Assembly (NCBI GenBank): GCA_041688015.1
Contig: JBDNIY010000012.1
Location: 310,001-374,000 of the forward strand
Direction of reading: 5' to 3'
Origin: Parvibaculum sp041688015
Lineage (GTDB): Bacteria > Pseudomonadota > Alphaproteobacteria > Parvibaculales > Parvibaculaceae
Length of the DNA: 64,000 nt
Shown: positions 8,271-16,964 of the stretch, in pieces
Position numbering within the stretch: position 1 is the stretch's first letter
How the letters are laid out: the number at the start of each line of letters is the position of its first letter
Position numbers and translations under genes: made by a program
The notes under the pieces: model-generated
Told to the model about the DNA's origin: nothing
Seen by the model: the letters and a program-made list of their open reading frames with translations, nothing else
The model's database searches: none

Positions 8271-9074
8271 ATGCTGACACCTGCTGACATCGACGATCTG
8301 ACCGGATTTGCCAATACGCTTGCCGATACGGCGGCGCGCATAACCTTGCCGCATTTCCGATCCGGCCTTGCCGTTGACAACAAACGCGGTGAATTCAAAT
8401 TCGATCCGGTGACAGCCGCCGACCGCGACGCCGAAGCCGCCATCCGTGCCCTCATTACCGAGGCCTATCCGACCCATGGCATCTTTGGCGAGGAGCACGG
8501 GCGCATCATCGGCACCAGCGACAACTATTGGGTGATCGATCCAATCGATGGCACGCGTTCGTTCATTTCAGGTGTGCCGCTCTGGGGGACCTTGATCGCC
8601 TTGAATGACGGAACCAAACCCGTCATCGGCGTAATGGATCAACCCTATATCGGCGAACGCTTTATCGCTCGTCCGGGCCTGAGCGAACTGATCACGCGCC
8701 ATCGGCGAACACCGCTCAAGACGAGCACCTGCACAACAATCGAGGATGCGCTACTGGGCAACACGGATCCCGGCATGTTCCAAAAGGACGGCGAGCGCGC
8801 CGCCTTCCGTGACATCAGTCAGCGCGTTAAACTCCGTCGCTTTGGCGGGGATTGCTATTTCTATGCGCTACTGGCCGCTGGCACGCTCGACCTTGTCGTC
8901 GAATCCTCGCTCCAGCCTTATGACATTCAGGCCATGGTCCCGATCATCGAAAATGCAGGCGGCATCGTCACAAGCTGGGCTGGCACCGACCCGCAAATGG
9001 GCGGCAATGTGGTCGCTGCGGCAACGCGGGAACTCCATGCCGCCGCGCTTGCCATCCTCGCCAAAGGTCTATGA
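8271..9074 (+). CDS. hisN: Histidinol-phosphatase of the inositol monophosphatase family (HisN-like)
   Basis: A 267-residue protein with the IMPase superfamily motifs FGEEHG, WVIDPIDGTRSF and a C-terminal QPYDIQAMVPIIENAGG in place of the common WDxAA. These match alphaproteobacterial HisN, which removes phosphate from L-histidinol phosphate in histidine biosynthesis. The ATG at 8271 follows AAGAGGGTTCC. Other IMPase-family activities remain possible, since no his genes are adjacent. The gene ends tail-to-tail with the next minus-strand gene, overlapping by six bases. Confidence 0.8.
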   Translation: MLTPADIDDLTGFANTLADTAARITLPHFRSGLAVDNKRGEFKFDPVTAADRDAEAAIRALITEAYPTHGIFGEEHGRIIGTSDNYWVIDPIDGTRSFISGVPLWGTLIALNDGTKPVIGVMDQPYIGERFIARPGLSELITRHRRTPLKTSTCTTIEDALLGNTDPGMFQKDGERAAFRDISQRVKLRRFGGDCYFYALLAAGTLDLVVESSLQPYDIQAMVPIIENAGGIVTSWAGTDPQMGGNVVAAATRELHAAALAILAKGL

Positions 9075-10037
9075 CGGCAAGTTACGTTCAATAAATTTGT
9101 CAAAAGCCGCCCAGAATTGCCTGCGGATAGCATCCGTCTCGATCAGGATTTCATGATGAGATGGTGATAGCAGCACAAACTGGCCATGCGCCACCTGAGC
9201 GGATGCCGATATAAGCGCTAGGCGGGAAATTAATCGATCATCGGAGGCACCGACGATCAATAATGGTGTTTTGATCTCAGCGAGGTATTGCGGCCGCATG
9301 ATCTTAGCAATGGAGCGCAACCCGGCGGCCAGCCAGCCATAGGTTGAACCACCCAAACCAAGTTTTGGCTCCGCGCGAATTTGCGCCTGACAGCGTGCAT
9401 AGCGCGCTCGATCATGCGTGAGAATATTCTGAGCGAAGGGCACTTCATCATTGGCCTTGGGCGAACCGCCCGGCACGTAATGACTGGCGAGACCAACGCT
9501 GGCCCCCACTTTAGCGATCAAGGTAATGGCCCCGCGAACCACCACACTACCAAGATTGAGGCCCAACATTGGGGCCGTGAGCACGGCGGCTGAAAACCAG
9601 TCATCATGATCATGCAGCGCACGCATCAAAATATTGCCGCCCATGGAATGGGCCAGTGCGACCCATGGTTTGGGCAGGCCCGGCGCCACCTCGCGCATGA
9701 AACACGCAATGTCTTCGTCAAACTCGGCAAAATCCGCGACATGGCCCTTACGCGGATCACAAAACGCGCGCGCTGACAGGCCTTGCCCACGCCAATCGAC
9801 CGAAGCCACAGCAAAGCCACGTCCGATCAGCTCGCCAATCACTTCAAAGTATTTTTCAGCATATTCGGTGCGGCCACCGAACACAAACACCGTGCCCCGA
9901 GGCGCAATAATGCCTGCGTCAGCAGCGTTCCAGACCAGAGCCCGCAAGCGGTGCCCATCATCGGTCTGCACCCACGATGTTTGCCCGCCCCGCGGCATCA
10001 GCGCGCCATCAACCTCAACCATCGTTGCATCACTCAT
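9069..10037 (-). CDS. Alpha/beta hydrolase (lysophospholipase/monoacylglycerol lipase-like)
   Basis: A 322-residue alpha/beta hydrolase with the nucleophile elbow ALAHSMGGN, an early FGGRTEYAEKYFEVI segment typical of the serine aminopeptidase S33/lysophospholipase group (PF12146), an acidic residue in GASDDRLIS, and a late His in PSHHEIL. No signal peptide. It overlaps the stop of the upstream SCP2 gene by four bases, so the two are translationally coupled. Substrate unknown; esterified lipid is the likely class. Confidence 0.82.
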   Translation of the reverse strand: MSDATMVEVDGALMPRGGQTSWVQTDDGHRLRALVWNAADAGIIAPRGTVFVFGGRTEYAEKYFEVIGELIGRGFAVASVDWRGQGLSARAFCDPRKGHVADFAEFDEDIACFMREVAPGLPKPWVALAHSMGGNILMRALHDHDDWFSAAVLTAPMLGLNLGSVVVRGAITLIAKVGASVGLASHYVPGGSPKANDEVPFAQNILTHDRARYARCQAQIRAEPKLGLGGSTYGWLAAGLRSIAKIMRPQYLAEIKTPLLIVGASDDRLISRLALISASAQVAHGQFVLLSPSHHEILIETDAIRRQFWAAFDKFIERNLPS

Positions 10038-10381
10038 TTTCGATCCGGTACGCTGGAAACCCGAAGCGCTGGGCCAAGCCGTACAGCAACGGCGACATCG
10101 CCTGAAATACGCATCTTGCCCTGCCGGAAGGCAAGACCCTGATCCATCTCGCCATTCAGCAGCTTGAAATGGACCTTGGGGTCAATCTCCACCGTGCAGT
10201 CTGCGACTTCATCGCGATTGGACACGATATTCGGCATCTTGCGTCCATCAATCATGACGACGCCCACACCGGGATAGACGAACTTAAGCCGCGCACCAAT
10301 GGTCGCATCAGCCGGTAAGGTCTGTTTGAGATAAGTGGTAATCTCGGTCACTGTTTTCAGTGCATCGCGTTGAGTGAACAT
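10034..10381 (-). CDS. SCP2 sterol-binding domain protein
   Basis: A 115-residue single-domain protein with SCP2-type sequence: IGARLKFVYPGVGVVMIDGRK, CTVEIDPKVHFKLLNGEMD and AFRQGKMRISGDVAVAVRLGP. SCP2 domains bind acyl-CoA, fatty acids or sterol-like lipids in a hydrophobic tunnel. The start at 10381 matches the domain; the frame is open to 10432. Coupled (4-base overlap) to the downstream alpha/beta hydrolase and divergent from an acyl-CoA carboxyltransferase, suggesting a lipid or acyl-CoA role. Confidence 0.85.
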   Translation of the reverse strand: MFTQRDALKTVTEITTYLKQTLPADATIGARLKFVYPGVGVVMIDGRKMPNIVSNRDEVADCTVEIDPKVHFKLLNGEMDQGLAFRQGKMRISGDVAVAVRLGPALRVSSVPDRK

Positions 10382-10519
10382 GCTTGCCTCTTCTTCCTGC
10401 TGCATTTCATCACCTTGCGGGCTTTCACTCAATATTTTTACCTCTTCCCTGCCGACAGACTTTGGCAGCGGCGTTCAACTCTACTAGGCTTTGTAAAAGA
10501 CAACCGGGATACGAAGTCG

Positions 10520-12076
10520 ATGAGCTGGGAAAAGGAAACAGACGAAATCAAGCGCCGCCGCACGCTGGCCCTGCAGCAAGGCGGCAAAGAAGCCGTCCAG
10601 CGGCAGCACGACAAAGGCCGTTTGACGATCCGCGAGCGCATTGACCATTTGAGCGATAAGGGCAGTTTTCGCGAATTGGGGCAAGGTGCTGGCGTTCCGC
10701 ATTTCGACGAAGCGGGAAACCTGATCGATTTTGAACCCGGCAACTATGTGCTGGGCTTTGCCACGCTCAATGGCCGTCGCATTGCCATTGGCGGCGAAGA
10801 TTTCACGCTCAAGGGCGGATCGCCCAACCCGGCGGGCTTGCGCAAAAGCGTCTATGCCGAAGACCTCGCCCTGCAATACAAAGTGCCATTGGTGCGCCTG
10901 CATGAAGGTGGCGGCGGTAGCGTTGCAGGCGCAAGCGACAAAAAAGTACCACGCCCGCTTGGCGACCCGGTATTCTCAACGCCGCGCTTTTTGTCCGTCG
11001 CCCAGACCTTGGGCGAAGTCCCGGTCGTGACAGGTGCCATGGGGCCGGTCGCGGGGCTACCCGCCGCACGCCTCGTCGCCTCGCATTTCTCAGTCATGGT
11101 CGAAACCGCTCAGGTACTGATCGCAGGCCCGAAAGTCGTCGAGCGCGCGCTCGGCGAAACTCTGACCAAGGAAGAACTTGGCGGCGCAAGTATCCACGCC
11201 AAAAGCGGCGTCATCGACAATGTGGCCGCGACCGAAGACGACGCACTGGCTGACATCGCACGGTTTCTCTCTTATGTGCCCGACAATGTTTGGAGCTTGC
11301 CCCCTCGCCTCACCGCGACGGACGACCGAAACCGCATGGATGAAGCCCTTTTGTCCATTGTGCCTAAAGATCGGCGCAAACCGTTTCAGATGCGCAAGAT
11401 CATCAAATCGGTACTGGACGAAGGTTCATTTTTTGAAATGACCAAACGTTTTGGTCCTTCACTGATCACAGGTCTCGCACGCCTCAACGGCGTCAGCGTT
11501 GGCGTGATCGGCAATGATTGCATGTATTATGCTGGTGCTATGACGGCAGATGCCGCTCAAAAATTGCGGCGTTTCTCCGACTTCTGCAACACGTTCCACC
11601 TGCCGATCATCTCATTTGTCGATGAGCCGGGCTTCATGATTGGCTCAGCCTCGGAAAAATCAGCTACCATTCGCCATGGCACCGCCGCCATCGCCGCCGT
11701 TATGCAAAGCCGTGTCCCCTGGACCTCCGTCATCGTCCATAAGGTGTTTGGCGTCGCGGGTGCCGCCCATTTCGGTCCCGGCGGTTTCGTTCTATCCTGG
11801 CCAAGCGCAGCCACAGGCGCATTACCCGTCGAAGGCGGGGTCGCCATCGCCTTTGCCCGGCAAATCGCCGCCGCACCAGACCCCGACGCACTGCGCAAAG
11901 AACTAGAGAAAAAACTCGCCGCCGGCCAATCGCCCTTTCCGCGCGCGGAAGGGTTTTCGGTCCATGAATTAATCGATCCACGCGAAACACGCCCTAGACT
12001 CTGCGATTGGCTTGACTGGATCGAACCAGGTCGAGCGGTCGCGCTTGGCCCCTTCAAGACCACCATGAGGCCCTGA
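10520..12076 (+). CDS. Acyl-CoA carboxylase, carboxyltransferase (beta) subunit
   Basis: A 518-residue biotin-dependent carboxyltransferase with both crotonase-fold halves: residues ~20-250 include GGSPNPAGLRKS and VRLHEGGGGSVAG, and residues ~260-515 include SFVDEPGFMIGSASEK and FGPGGFVLSWPS. Family members transfer CO2 from carboxybiotin to propionyl-, methylcrotonyl- or other acyl-CoA. The partner biotin carboxylase/biotin carrier subunit is not in the window, so specificity is open. The ATG at 10520 is the expected start; the frame is open upstream to 10370. A Rieske gene follows after 4 bases. Confidence 0.85.
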   Translation: MSWEKETDEIKRRRTLALQQGGKEAVQRQHDKGRLTIRERIDHLSDKGSFRELGQGAGVPHFDEAGNLIDFEPGNYVLGFATLNGRRIAIGGEDFTLKGGSPNPAGLRKSVYAEDLALQYKVPLVRLHEGGGGSVAGASDKKVPRPLGDPVFSTPRFLSVAQTLGEVPVVTGAMGPVAGLPAARLVASHFSVMVETAQVLIAGPKVVERALGETLTKEELGGASIHAKSGVIDNVAATEDDALADIARFLSYVPDNVWSLPPRLTATDDRNRMDEALLSIVPKDRRKPFQMRKIIKSVLDEGSFFEMTKRFGPSLITGLARLNGVSVGVIGNDCMYYAGAMTADAAQKLRRFSDFCNTFHLPIISFVDEPGFMIGSASEKSATIRHGTAAIAAVMQSRVPWTSVIVHKVFGVAGAAHFGPGGFVLSWPSAATGALPVEGGVAIAFARQIAAAPDPDALRKELEKKLAAGQSPFPRAEGFSVHELIDPRETRPRLCDWLDWIEPGRAVALGPFKTTMRP

Positions 12077-12080
12077 CATC

Positions 12081-12911
12081 ATGTGCCCACACCAAGCCAA
12101 CGCCACCACAGCTAACCCAAACGGCCTGCCTATGCGCATCGCCGGACGCTATTCGCGCGACATCGCCGCAAGTCTCACGCGCGCATGGGAAAATGTTCGC
12201 GACTGGGAACACTTACCCTGGCTACATGCTGACAGTTTTTCGCAATGCCGCCTTGATGAAGCCGGAGACTGGGGTTGGCGCGCCACCACCCAGGGTGCTG
12301 ACGCGGCCACAGCGCAAGAAACTGTGATTGAACTCGTGATTGATGCCAAAGCGTCACGCTATGTATCTCGCACGCTTGAGGGCCCATTGCCCGGTGTCGA
12401 AATCTGGACCCAATTCACGGCCCTCGCTCCACATCGGACGCGCGTTGACGTCGAGTTTCACCTGCCACATCTTAGTGAAGAACAGACTGCGAAAGCCGGA
12501 GAAAGCCTTGTCCGCCTCTATAAGAAACTATGGGATGAGGACGAGGCCATGATGATCGCGCGTCAGGGCGCACTTGACCATCAAACGAGGCATTCATATG
12601 CGCCGGTCTCGCTCGGCGACCTTGAAGAATTGAGGGCATCTTTGCCGCGCACACTCGATCTGGACGGCCATCCCATCCAGATCATTGAGCGCAACGGGGC
12701 GCTCATCGCCTATCCCGCTCGCTGTCCACATATGAAAGCTCCATTGGCTGGTGCTGTGCCAGACACAAACGACTGCATCACATGCCCATGGCATGGATAC
12801 CGCTTCGATATTCGAACAGGGCTGTCCGCCGACGGGCACGGCCTGAAACTTGGACCCATGCCACACATCACGATCGACAAGGACAATCAAGTCAACCTCA
12901 TCTGGCCATAA
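12081..12911 (+). CDS. SRPBCC-like N-terminus fused to a C-terminal Rieske [2Fe-2S] domain
   Basis: A 276-residue protein. The C-terminal domain (about 195-276) is a complete Rieske centre: C215-x-H217 within CPHMKAPL and C235-x2-H238 within CPWHGYRFD. The N-terminal ~185 residues (WENVRDWEHLPWLH, TQFTALAPHRTRVDVEFHLP) resemble a SRPBCC/START-type ligand-binding fold. In ring-hydroxylating oxygenases the Rieske domain comes first and the catalytic SRPBCC domain second, so the order here is reversed. It directly follows the carboxyltransferase gene (4 bases). Probably an electron-transfer or oxygenase-related protein with a bound hydrophobic ligand; function unproven. Confidence 0.75.
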   Translation: MCPHQANATTANPNGLPMRIAGRYSRDIAASLTRAWENVRDWEHLPWLHADSFSQCRLDEAGDWGWRATTQGADAATAQETVIELVIDAKASRYVSRTLEGPLPGVEIWTQFTALAPHRTRVDVEFHLPHLSEEQTAKAGESLVRLYKKLWDEDEAMMIARQGALDHQTRHSYAPVSLGDLEELRASLPRTLDLDGHPIQIIERNGALIAYPARCPHMKAPLAGAVPDTNDCITCPWHGYRFDIRTGLSADGHGLKLGPMPHITIDKDNQVNLIWP

Positions 12912-12915
12912 AAAA

Positions 12916-12939
12916 GGCCCCGCCGAAGCGGGGTCTTTT
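12916..12939. terminator. Bidirectional Rho-independent terminator
   Basis: GGCCCCGC (12916-12923), loop CGAA, GCGGGGTC (12928-12935), then TTTTA on the plus strand and a run of T on the minus strand. It sits between the Rieske gene and the convergent PepSY-like gene and can serve both. Confidence 0.85.
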
Positions 12940-12957
12940 ACATTTAGGAATGGTTGA

Positions 12958-13735
12958 TCAACGCGACTGACTGAGAATGGCACCTGTAAAAGAACTGATG
13001 ATCAAAGCAATGTTGTGGCCTTTAGCATCACGCGCATTAGCCGAATAGTAGTCATCGTAAGCGACCACGTTATTAAAGTTTGAGAACTTGTTCCATTCAA
13101 GTGCCGGACGAAACGTGTCGAAATCACGGTATTGCGCACGCACATAGGACGGGCCGTTATAGGCGTTTGTGGCCTTTTGCGAGAGCACACGACCGGTCTT
13201 CGCCCGCACGCGGATCTGCACAGGCTTGCCGCGACGATTGAGACCACGCACCACATAGATACCGCGCTGATCACGCAGGCTCACAAGATCAAAATTCTGA
13301 TAGCCCTTGTTACGCAATTGATTGATCAGACGATTGATCGGCATGCCCTTGGGATCATAGTTGGGGCGGAATTTCGTGGCCTTCACATGTGAGATCTTGC
13401 CAGTATAAGCGTTCGCCCGAGCCTTGACGATAAAGCCACGCGCCGTCACGCCCTCAAAATTATAGACCCTGCCATTCTTGGAAAGCGCTATGTCAGTGAC
13501 CGTTGCACCACTCCTGCGCTCAAGCTGGCGAACAACTTTGGCAAGCCGGCAGGATGTGACCACGCCGAGCCCTGTAGCCGTTATAGTCATGCGCGGTACG
13601 CACTTGGGTCTTTGTTACAGTCACCAAAAATGCAGTGCCCGACTGTGCCTGTGTGAAAGAGCGAGCTTGGGCGGCAAGCGGCGCTGTGACGAGAAGAGCG
13701 GTGCCGAGACCGGCGATGACAAAAAACAACTTCAT
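12958..13735 (-). pseudogene. Secreted PepSY-like repeat protein, interrupted by a one-base frameshift
   Basis: Translation begins convincingly at 13735 (CAAGGAGGTTCCC then ATG) with a signal peptide (MKLFFVIAGLGTALLVTAPLAAQA). The frame stops near 13520, but the neighbouring frame carries the rest (through 12958). Removing one base of the TTT at 13537-13539 (AAA on the coding strand) joins them as ...LPACQ-VVRQLERRSG..., which is what related proteins show. The restored protein of about 255 residues would hold two PepSY-like units (VVRQLERRSGA..., INRLINQLRNKGYQ...) and end FTGAILSQSR. Either a recent pseudogene, a slippery-tract variant or a sequencing error; the otherwise intact downstream frame favours a recent event or an error. 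Confidence 0.7.
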
Positions 13736-13841
13736 GGGAACCTCCTTGGGCATAAGTGGATCGAGGATCGACCCTTAAAAAGAAGAATGCCACTCGCGCC
13801 CTGAACCAACGCTGGCCCGATGATTCATTTTCAGTTCAGTC

Positions 13842-13872
13842 AAAAAAAGGCCCCGCCTTTACAGACGGGGCC
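13842..13872 (-). terminator. Rho-independent terminator of the small secreted protein gene
   Basis: On the minus strand GGCCCCG pairs with CGGGGCC (13866-13872 with 13849-13855) across a 10-base loop, followed by seven T. Confidence 0.85.
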
Positions 13873-13898
13873 CAGAGTTTTGCTCGAGGAGATCGAAT

Positions 13899-14243
13899 TC
13901 AGCGGCCGATAGAAATGATCGCGCCAGTAAAGGCATTGACCGTCAGCAGCACGATGCGGCCACGATGGTCATGCGCGCGAACACGGTAGTAATGGTCGTA
14001 GAACACAGGTCGGCTGAACCTGCGATAATGGCGGCGTTCTAGACCCGGACGCCAATGGCCAAAGAAGCGACGCTGCATATGGCGATAATTCGCGTAGCCA
14101 TTGTGACGATAGACGTTGCGTTCATAGTGACCACCGCGCGGACCTGTCCGTTCCACATGCCGATAACTATCGGCTTGAGCCACCATTGGCACTGCCATAG
14201 TGAGCGCAGCAGCAACACCGACCAATGCAAGAAAATGTTTCAT
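13899..14243 (-). CDS. Small secreted protein with PepSY-like C-terminus
   Basis: A 114-residue protein with signal peptide MKHFLALVGVAAALTMAVPMVAQA, started at 14243 after GGAGGCAGTT. The mature part is rich in Arg, His and Tyr (many HYRR/RHM segments) and ends with GRIVLLTVNAFTGAIISIGR, clearly related to the last 20 residues of the neighbouring frameshifted gene. Predicted to be periplasmic or exported; no enzymatic motif. The two genes look like a divergent tandem duplication of a family common and poorly characterised in rhizobia. Confidence 0.7.
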   Translation of the reverse strand: MKHFLALVGVAAALTMAVPMVAQADSYRHVERTGPRGGHYERNVYRHNGYANYRHMQRRFFGHWRPGLERRHYRRFSRPVFYDHYYRVRAHDHRGRIVLLTVNAFTGAIISIGR

Positions 14244-14371
14244 AACTGCCTCCAACATAAATTTCAAGGGCACACCCAGTCGCATGAGATTACGCCGTTG
14301 AGGCTGAACACAGACCTTTGCGGCCGTTCATCTGGCGTTCATCAAGGCTGAAAAAGGAGAGATCTCTGCGC

Positions 14372-15244
14372 CTATCGGCCGAGGAACAAACGGCCGACTT
14401 GAGGATTTTCAAGCAGTTCGGCACCCGAAGCCGCCAACGCCAGACGCCCCGCCACCATCACATAGCCGATATCGGCAAATTGCAGCCCGCGCTTGGCGTT
14501 CTGCTCAACCATGATGATGCTTTTGCCGTGGCTGTCGCGAAGGTCCGTCAAGATTTCGAACACTATGTCGATCATACGTGGTTCAAGACCAATGGAAGGC
14601 TCGTCAACCAACAAAACATGCGGGTCCATGATCAGTGCACGACTGATTTCCAGAAGCCGCCGTTCACCGCCAGACAGCACACCGGCCCGCTCGCTACGCC
14701 GTTTCGCCAACCGGTCATATTGGGCAAAGACCCGTTCGGTCGCCTCACGCGCCTTATGGCGGTCGGCCAACAGATAGCCGCCCATCAACAGATTTTCTTC
14801 AACCGTCATATCGGGAAAGATCGAATTATCCTGCAAAATATAGGCGATCTTGGCGTCGCGCAGCTTTGCGCTGGGGTTTAGATGCGTGACCACACGACCA
14901 TCAACCAGAATATTACCGCTAAAAATTTTCGTAAAACCAAAAATGGAATGCAGCACCGTTGATTTACCAGCGCCGTTCGGCCCGACAAGGCAGAGGCTCT
15001 TGGCGCGACCAAGCACGAGATCGACACCATGCAGAATTTCCATGTCGCCATAGCCTGCATGTAGATCGCGCACCTCAATTAACGGATCAGGCCCGGCAAG
15101 TGCCACAACGTCGTCGCGCGTGACACCCGCGCCCAGTTCCTCGGCCTCGCGTGTCACCGCCTCAACCGCCATAGCAGGCGCAATGCGGCCCTCGCCATAG
15201 CCACCAGCGCGCTTGTGGTCTTCGGGCACCTTGTCGTCGGCCAT
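14372..15244 (-). CDS. livF: Branched-chain amino acid-type ABC transporter ATP-binding protein (LivF)
   Basis: A 290-residue ABC ATPase with Walker A GPNGAGKST, signature LSGGERRLLEISRAL, Walker B VLLVDEPSIGLEP and a switch His region VEQNAKRG. It carries about 50 extra N-terminal residues (acidic, Gly/Ala-rich) ahead of LIEVRDLHAGYGDMEILHGV, where typical LivF proteins begin; a later start without ATG is conceivable. Last gene of the livKHMGF operon; its start abuts the livG stop. Cytoplasmic energising subunit paired with LivG. Confidence 0.9.
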   Translation of the reverse strand: MADDKVPEDHKRAGGYGEGRIAPAMAVEAVTREAEELGAGVTRDDVVALAGPDPLIEVRDLHAGYGDMEILHGVDLVLGRAKSLCLVGPNGAGKSTVLHSIFGFTKIFSGNILVDGRVVTHLNPSAKLRDAKIAYILQDNSIFPDMTVEENLLMGGYLLADRHKAREATERVFAQYDRLAKRRSERAGVLSGGERRLLEISRALIMDPHVLLVDEPSIGLEPRMIDIVFEILTDLRDSHGKSIIMVEQNAKRGLQFADIGYVMVAGRLALAASGAELLENPQVGRLFLGR

Positions 15245-15987
15245 TACTGCGCCCCCAGATAGGCGTCAAGGACGTGCGGATCGTTACGCACATCATCAGG
15301 CGTGCCCGACGCCAGAACGCGCCCATGCGCAAGACAAGTGATGTGGCTCGCCAGATTCATGATGACGCGCATATTGTGTTCGATCACAAGCAGCGTCACG
15401 CCCAGCTCTTTGTTCGCCCGCTGCAGCCGGTCAATCAATCTATTGATCAATGTCGGGTTGATGCCGGCGGTCGGTTCATCAAGCAGGAGCATCTTGGGCT
15501 CGCTCATCAACGCCATGGCAAATTCAAGAAGCTTCTGCTGGCCAAAGCTCAATCGACCTGCTTTCTCGAACCTCTTTTCAAAAAGCCCGACAAAACCCAA
15601 AAGGTCTTCAGCGCGCACCTCAGTTCCACGTGCCTTGAGCTTCAACAAAGCCAAAACATTGCCCTGCGCCGCGCGCGATGAAATTTGCATATTTTCCATG
15701 CAGCTCATCTCGCCATAGATACGCGTTTGCTGATAGGTGCGCACAAGCCCCGAACGCGCAATCGGCCCGACGCGCAAATGCGATATGGATGCACCAGCAA
15801 AAATAACATCGCCGCCATCAATGGGATAAGCGCCAGTGATCGCCCCGAAGAGCGTCGTCTTGCCCGATCCATTGGGGCCAATCAAACCGGCTATCTCTCC
15901 CTGCTGCACCTGTAGCGATACGCTGTCATTGGCAACAACACCGCCATAGCGTTTGGAGACGCCCTGCACATCAAGAAGCAGGCTCAT
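15244..15987 (-). CDS. livG: Branched-chain amino acid-type ABC transporter ATP-binding protein (LivG)
   Basis: A 247-residue ABC ATPase beginning MSLLLDVQGVSKRYGGVVA; Walker A GPNGSGKTT, signature LSFGQQKLLEFAMAL, Walker B MLLLDEPTAGINP. The start at 15987 overlaps the livM stop by four bases (ATGA), which fixes it against the much longer upstream open frame. The C-terminus IRNDPHVLDAYLGA-like (here VRNDPHVLDAYLGAQ) is typical of LivG. Pairs with LivF to drive import. Confidence 0.93.
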   Translation of the reverse strand: MSLLLDVQGVSKRYGGVVANDSVSLQVQQGEIAGLIGPNGSGKTTLFGAITGAYPIDGGDVIFAGASISHLRVGPIARSGLVRTYQQTRIYGEMSCMENMQISSRAAQGNVLALLKLKARGTEVRAEDLLGFVGLFEKRFEKAGRLSFGQQKLLEFAMALMSEPKMLLLDEPTAGINPTLINRLIDRLQRANKELGVTLLVIEHNMRVIMNLASHITCLAHGRVLASGTPDDVRNDPHVLDAYLGAQ

Positions 15988-16964
15988 GGTGCCCCTCCCA
16001 ATACCGGCCGTCGCCGCGCCTCGACCCAGCCCATGATGCCTTGCGGGAAAAACAAGACGATTCCCACGATCAACAAGCCAAGCGCCACGCGCTGCCAACC
16101 CAGCAGATAGGTCCAGAACAACTCCTTGGTGACATGAAAAATCACGGCGCCAATGACAGGCCCCCACAGCGTCCCCTTGCCGCCCAGAATGGCCATAAGC
16201 ACCATCCAAACGCCGAAGGTCGCGCCGGAAAAGGCCACGTCGCGCGGATCAATAAAGCCAAGCATGTTGCCCGCGACACCACCGGCAAGCCCCAGATAGA
16301 AGGCTGAAATCGCCCAAGCGAATGTTTTGATCGAGGTCGTGTGTAGGCCCATCGCTTCGGCCTTGTCCTCATCGTCACGAATAGCGTTCATGGCGATGCC
16401 AAAGCGCGTGCCATAAAGCCAGCGCAACGTGAAGAAACAGGCCGTCGCCACCCCAAACATCACGAAATAAAAGAAAAGCTCTCGCGTGCCGATACCGCCG
16501 GGAAAAAGCGGCATCGCCATGCCAGACCCCGCCCCGATATAATCCCACCCCGCCGCGATCTCGCCTGCTGCGATGCCAAGCCCTAGCGTCGCAATGGCAA
16601 AATAATGCCCCCGAATGCCAAGCAAGGCCGCGCCGAAAACCAAAGCCGACAGAAGCGCCAGCACACCGGCAACAACGAGCCCCAGCGCCAGCGCATCGAA
16701 ATAGGGCAAGCCGCTATCACGCTGCACGACAGCTGCCGCATAGCATCCGATCCCGAAAAAAATGACATTGCCGAAAGAGTTGTAACCCATCTGCCCGCCA
16801 AGCACGTCCCAAGTTTGCGACAGCACAACCATCAGCCACAGAAAGGCCAATTGCGTCGCTAGTCCCGGCATGATGAAAGGCGCGGCAAGCGACACAAAGC
16901 CCAGACCGAGCAAAAGCCACGCTTCGGGAATGGATCGGACATTGTCGATAAACATATCAATCAT
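15984..16964 (-). CDS. livM: Branched-chain amino acid-type ABC transporter permease (LivM)
   Basis: A 326-residue polytopic membrane protein of the LivM permease family with about eight to ten hydrophobic segments and the family stretches MGYNSFGNVIFFGIG, GIRGHYFAIATLGLG and AIRDDEDKAEAMGLHTTSIKTFAW. The ATG at 16964 overlaps the livH stop (ATGA). Forms the transmembrane channel with LivH. Confidence 0.93.
   Translation of the reverse strand: MIDMFIDNVRSIPEAWLLLGLGFVSLAAPFIMPGLATQLAFLWLMVVLSQTWDVLGGQMGYNSFGNVIFFGIGCYAAAVVQRDSGLPYFDALALGLVVAGVLALLSALVFGAALLGIRGHYFAIATLGLGIAAGEIAAGWDYIGAGSGMAMPLFPGGIGTRELFFYFVMFGVATACFFTLRWLYGTRFGIAMNAIRDDEDKAEAMGLHTTSIKTFAWAISAFYLGLAGGVAGNMLGFIDPRDVAFSGATFGVWMVLMAILGGKGTLWGPVIGAVIFHVTKELFWTYLLGWQRVALGLLIVGIVLFFPQGIMGWVEARRRPVLGGAP

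Noticed and set aside
13842..13900. Second suhB-like sRNA suspected from a similar GC hairpin and T run
   Set aside because: The TTTCCTCCCT core is absent and the hairpin sits just after the stop of the small secreted protein gene, so it is a simple terminator.
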